From Streptomyces sioyaensis (GTDB taxonomy: Bacteria > Actinomycetota > Actinomycetes > Streptomycetales > Streptomycetaceae), in the NCBI RefSeq assembly GCF_004122735.1, contig NZ_SDIF01000039.1, forward strand, positions 1-56,537: a stretch of 56,537 nucleotides of DNA, in the 5' to 3' direction. The position numbers and the translations under genes were made by a program. The notes beneath the pieces are model-generated. The model was not told where the DNA came from, made no database searches, and saw only the letters and a list, made by a program, of their open reading frames with translations. Within the stretch, counting starts at the first letter, position 1, and each line of letters opens with the position of its first letter. Positions 56,528 through 56,537 of this stretch are shown here, piece after piece.

Positions 56528-56537
56528 CCCACCCACC

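Noticed and set aside
1..56537. Insertion sequences, transposases, integrases or CRISPR arrays
   Set aside because: No transposase or recombinase motif and no regularly spaced repeats were seen on either strand.

Overview
The window looks like chromosomal DNA of a Streptomyces or close relative. The evidence is very high G+C with strong third-position GC bias, many GTG starts and ATGA/GTGA overlaps, AfsA/ArpA-type gamma-butyrolactone genes, an AfsR-type SARP, rare TTA codons concentrated in regulatory and accessory genes, a tricorn protease and a TipA-like regulator. Everything here was read by eye; no database search was run.

Region 1 (1-781) is an edge region. It holds a near-perfect 41-bp-arm palindrome at the very start, the possible tail of a cut gene, a tRNA-Ala(CGC), a terminator hairpin and about 450 bp without a supported gene.

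Region 2 (782-39863) reads as one biosynthetic gene cluster for a modified phenazine. Precursor supply comes from an acyl-CoA carboxylase beta/epsilon pair, a chorismate synthase and a class II DAHP synthase (PhzC). The phenazine core set is PhzE, PhzD, PhzF, one PhzB-type protein and PhzG; together these should make phenazine-1,6-dicarboxylate (PDC). Tailoring is unusually rich: an EhpF/EhpG-like adenylating enzyme plus acyl reductase, a P450, a SnoaL-like protein, a free carrier protein, a KS-(dead AT)-ACP protein, a TE-AT fusion that could supply malonate in trans, an aldo/keto reductase, a lipocalin-like protein, a BBE-type flavoenzyme, and a KAS III/FkbH/ACP cassette that normally makes and transfers a glyceryl unit. 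An MFS pump is the likely exporter.

Regulation of the cluster is heavy: two gamma-butyrolactone-receptor-like TetR proteins, an AfsA-type synthase, three matching autoregulatory elements (AREs), a StrR/ParB-like regulator, a TrmB-LuxR protein, a SARP with an ATPase domain and a large LuxR (LAL) regulator. TTA codons occur in the AfsA homologue, an acyl-CoA-dehydrogenase-like gene, a HAD phosphatase, a small leader frame, the LAL regulator and the BBE enzyme, which suggests bldA control. Two 17-bp inverted repeats exactly 200 bp apart lie between the divergent phzD-E-C and ehpF-G operons.

Region 3 (about 40000-56527) looks like ordinary chromosome: a secreted M23 peptidase, a TipA-like regulator with a macrolide-type glycosyltransferase, a GntR/ABC-transporter operon, a GNAT protein, exodeoxyribonuclease III, a MerR regulator with a small leaderless-looking membrane protein, a Baeyer-Villiger monooxygenase/hydrolase/SDR operon resembling mycobacterial mymA-lipR-sadH, a small hydrophilic stress-type protein, tricorn protease and a TetR regulator. 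No insertion sequence, CRISPR array, rRNA or origin was seen.
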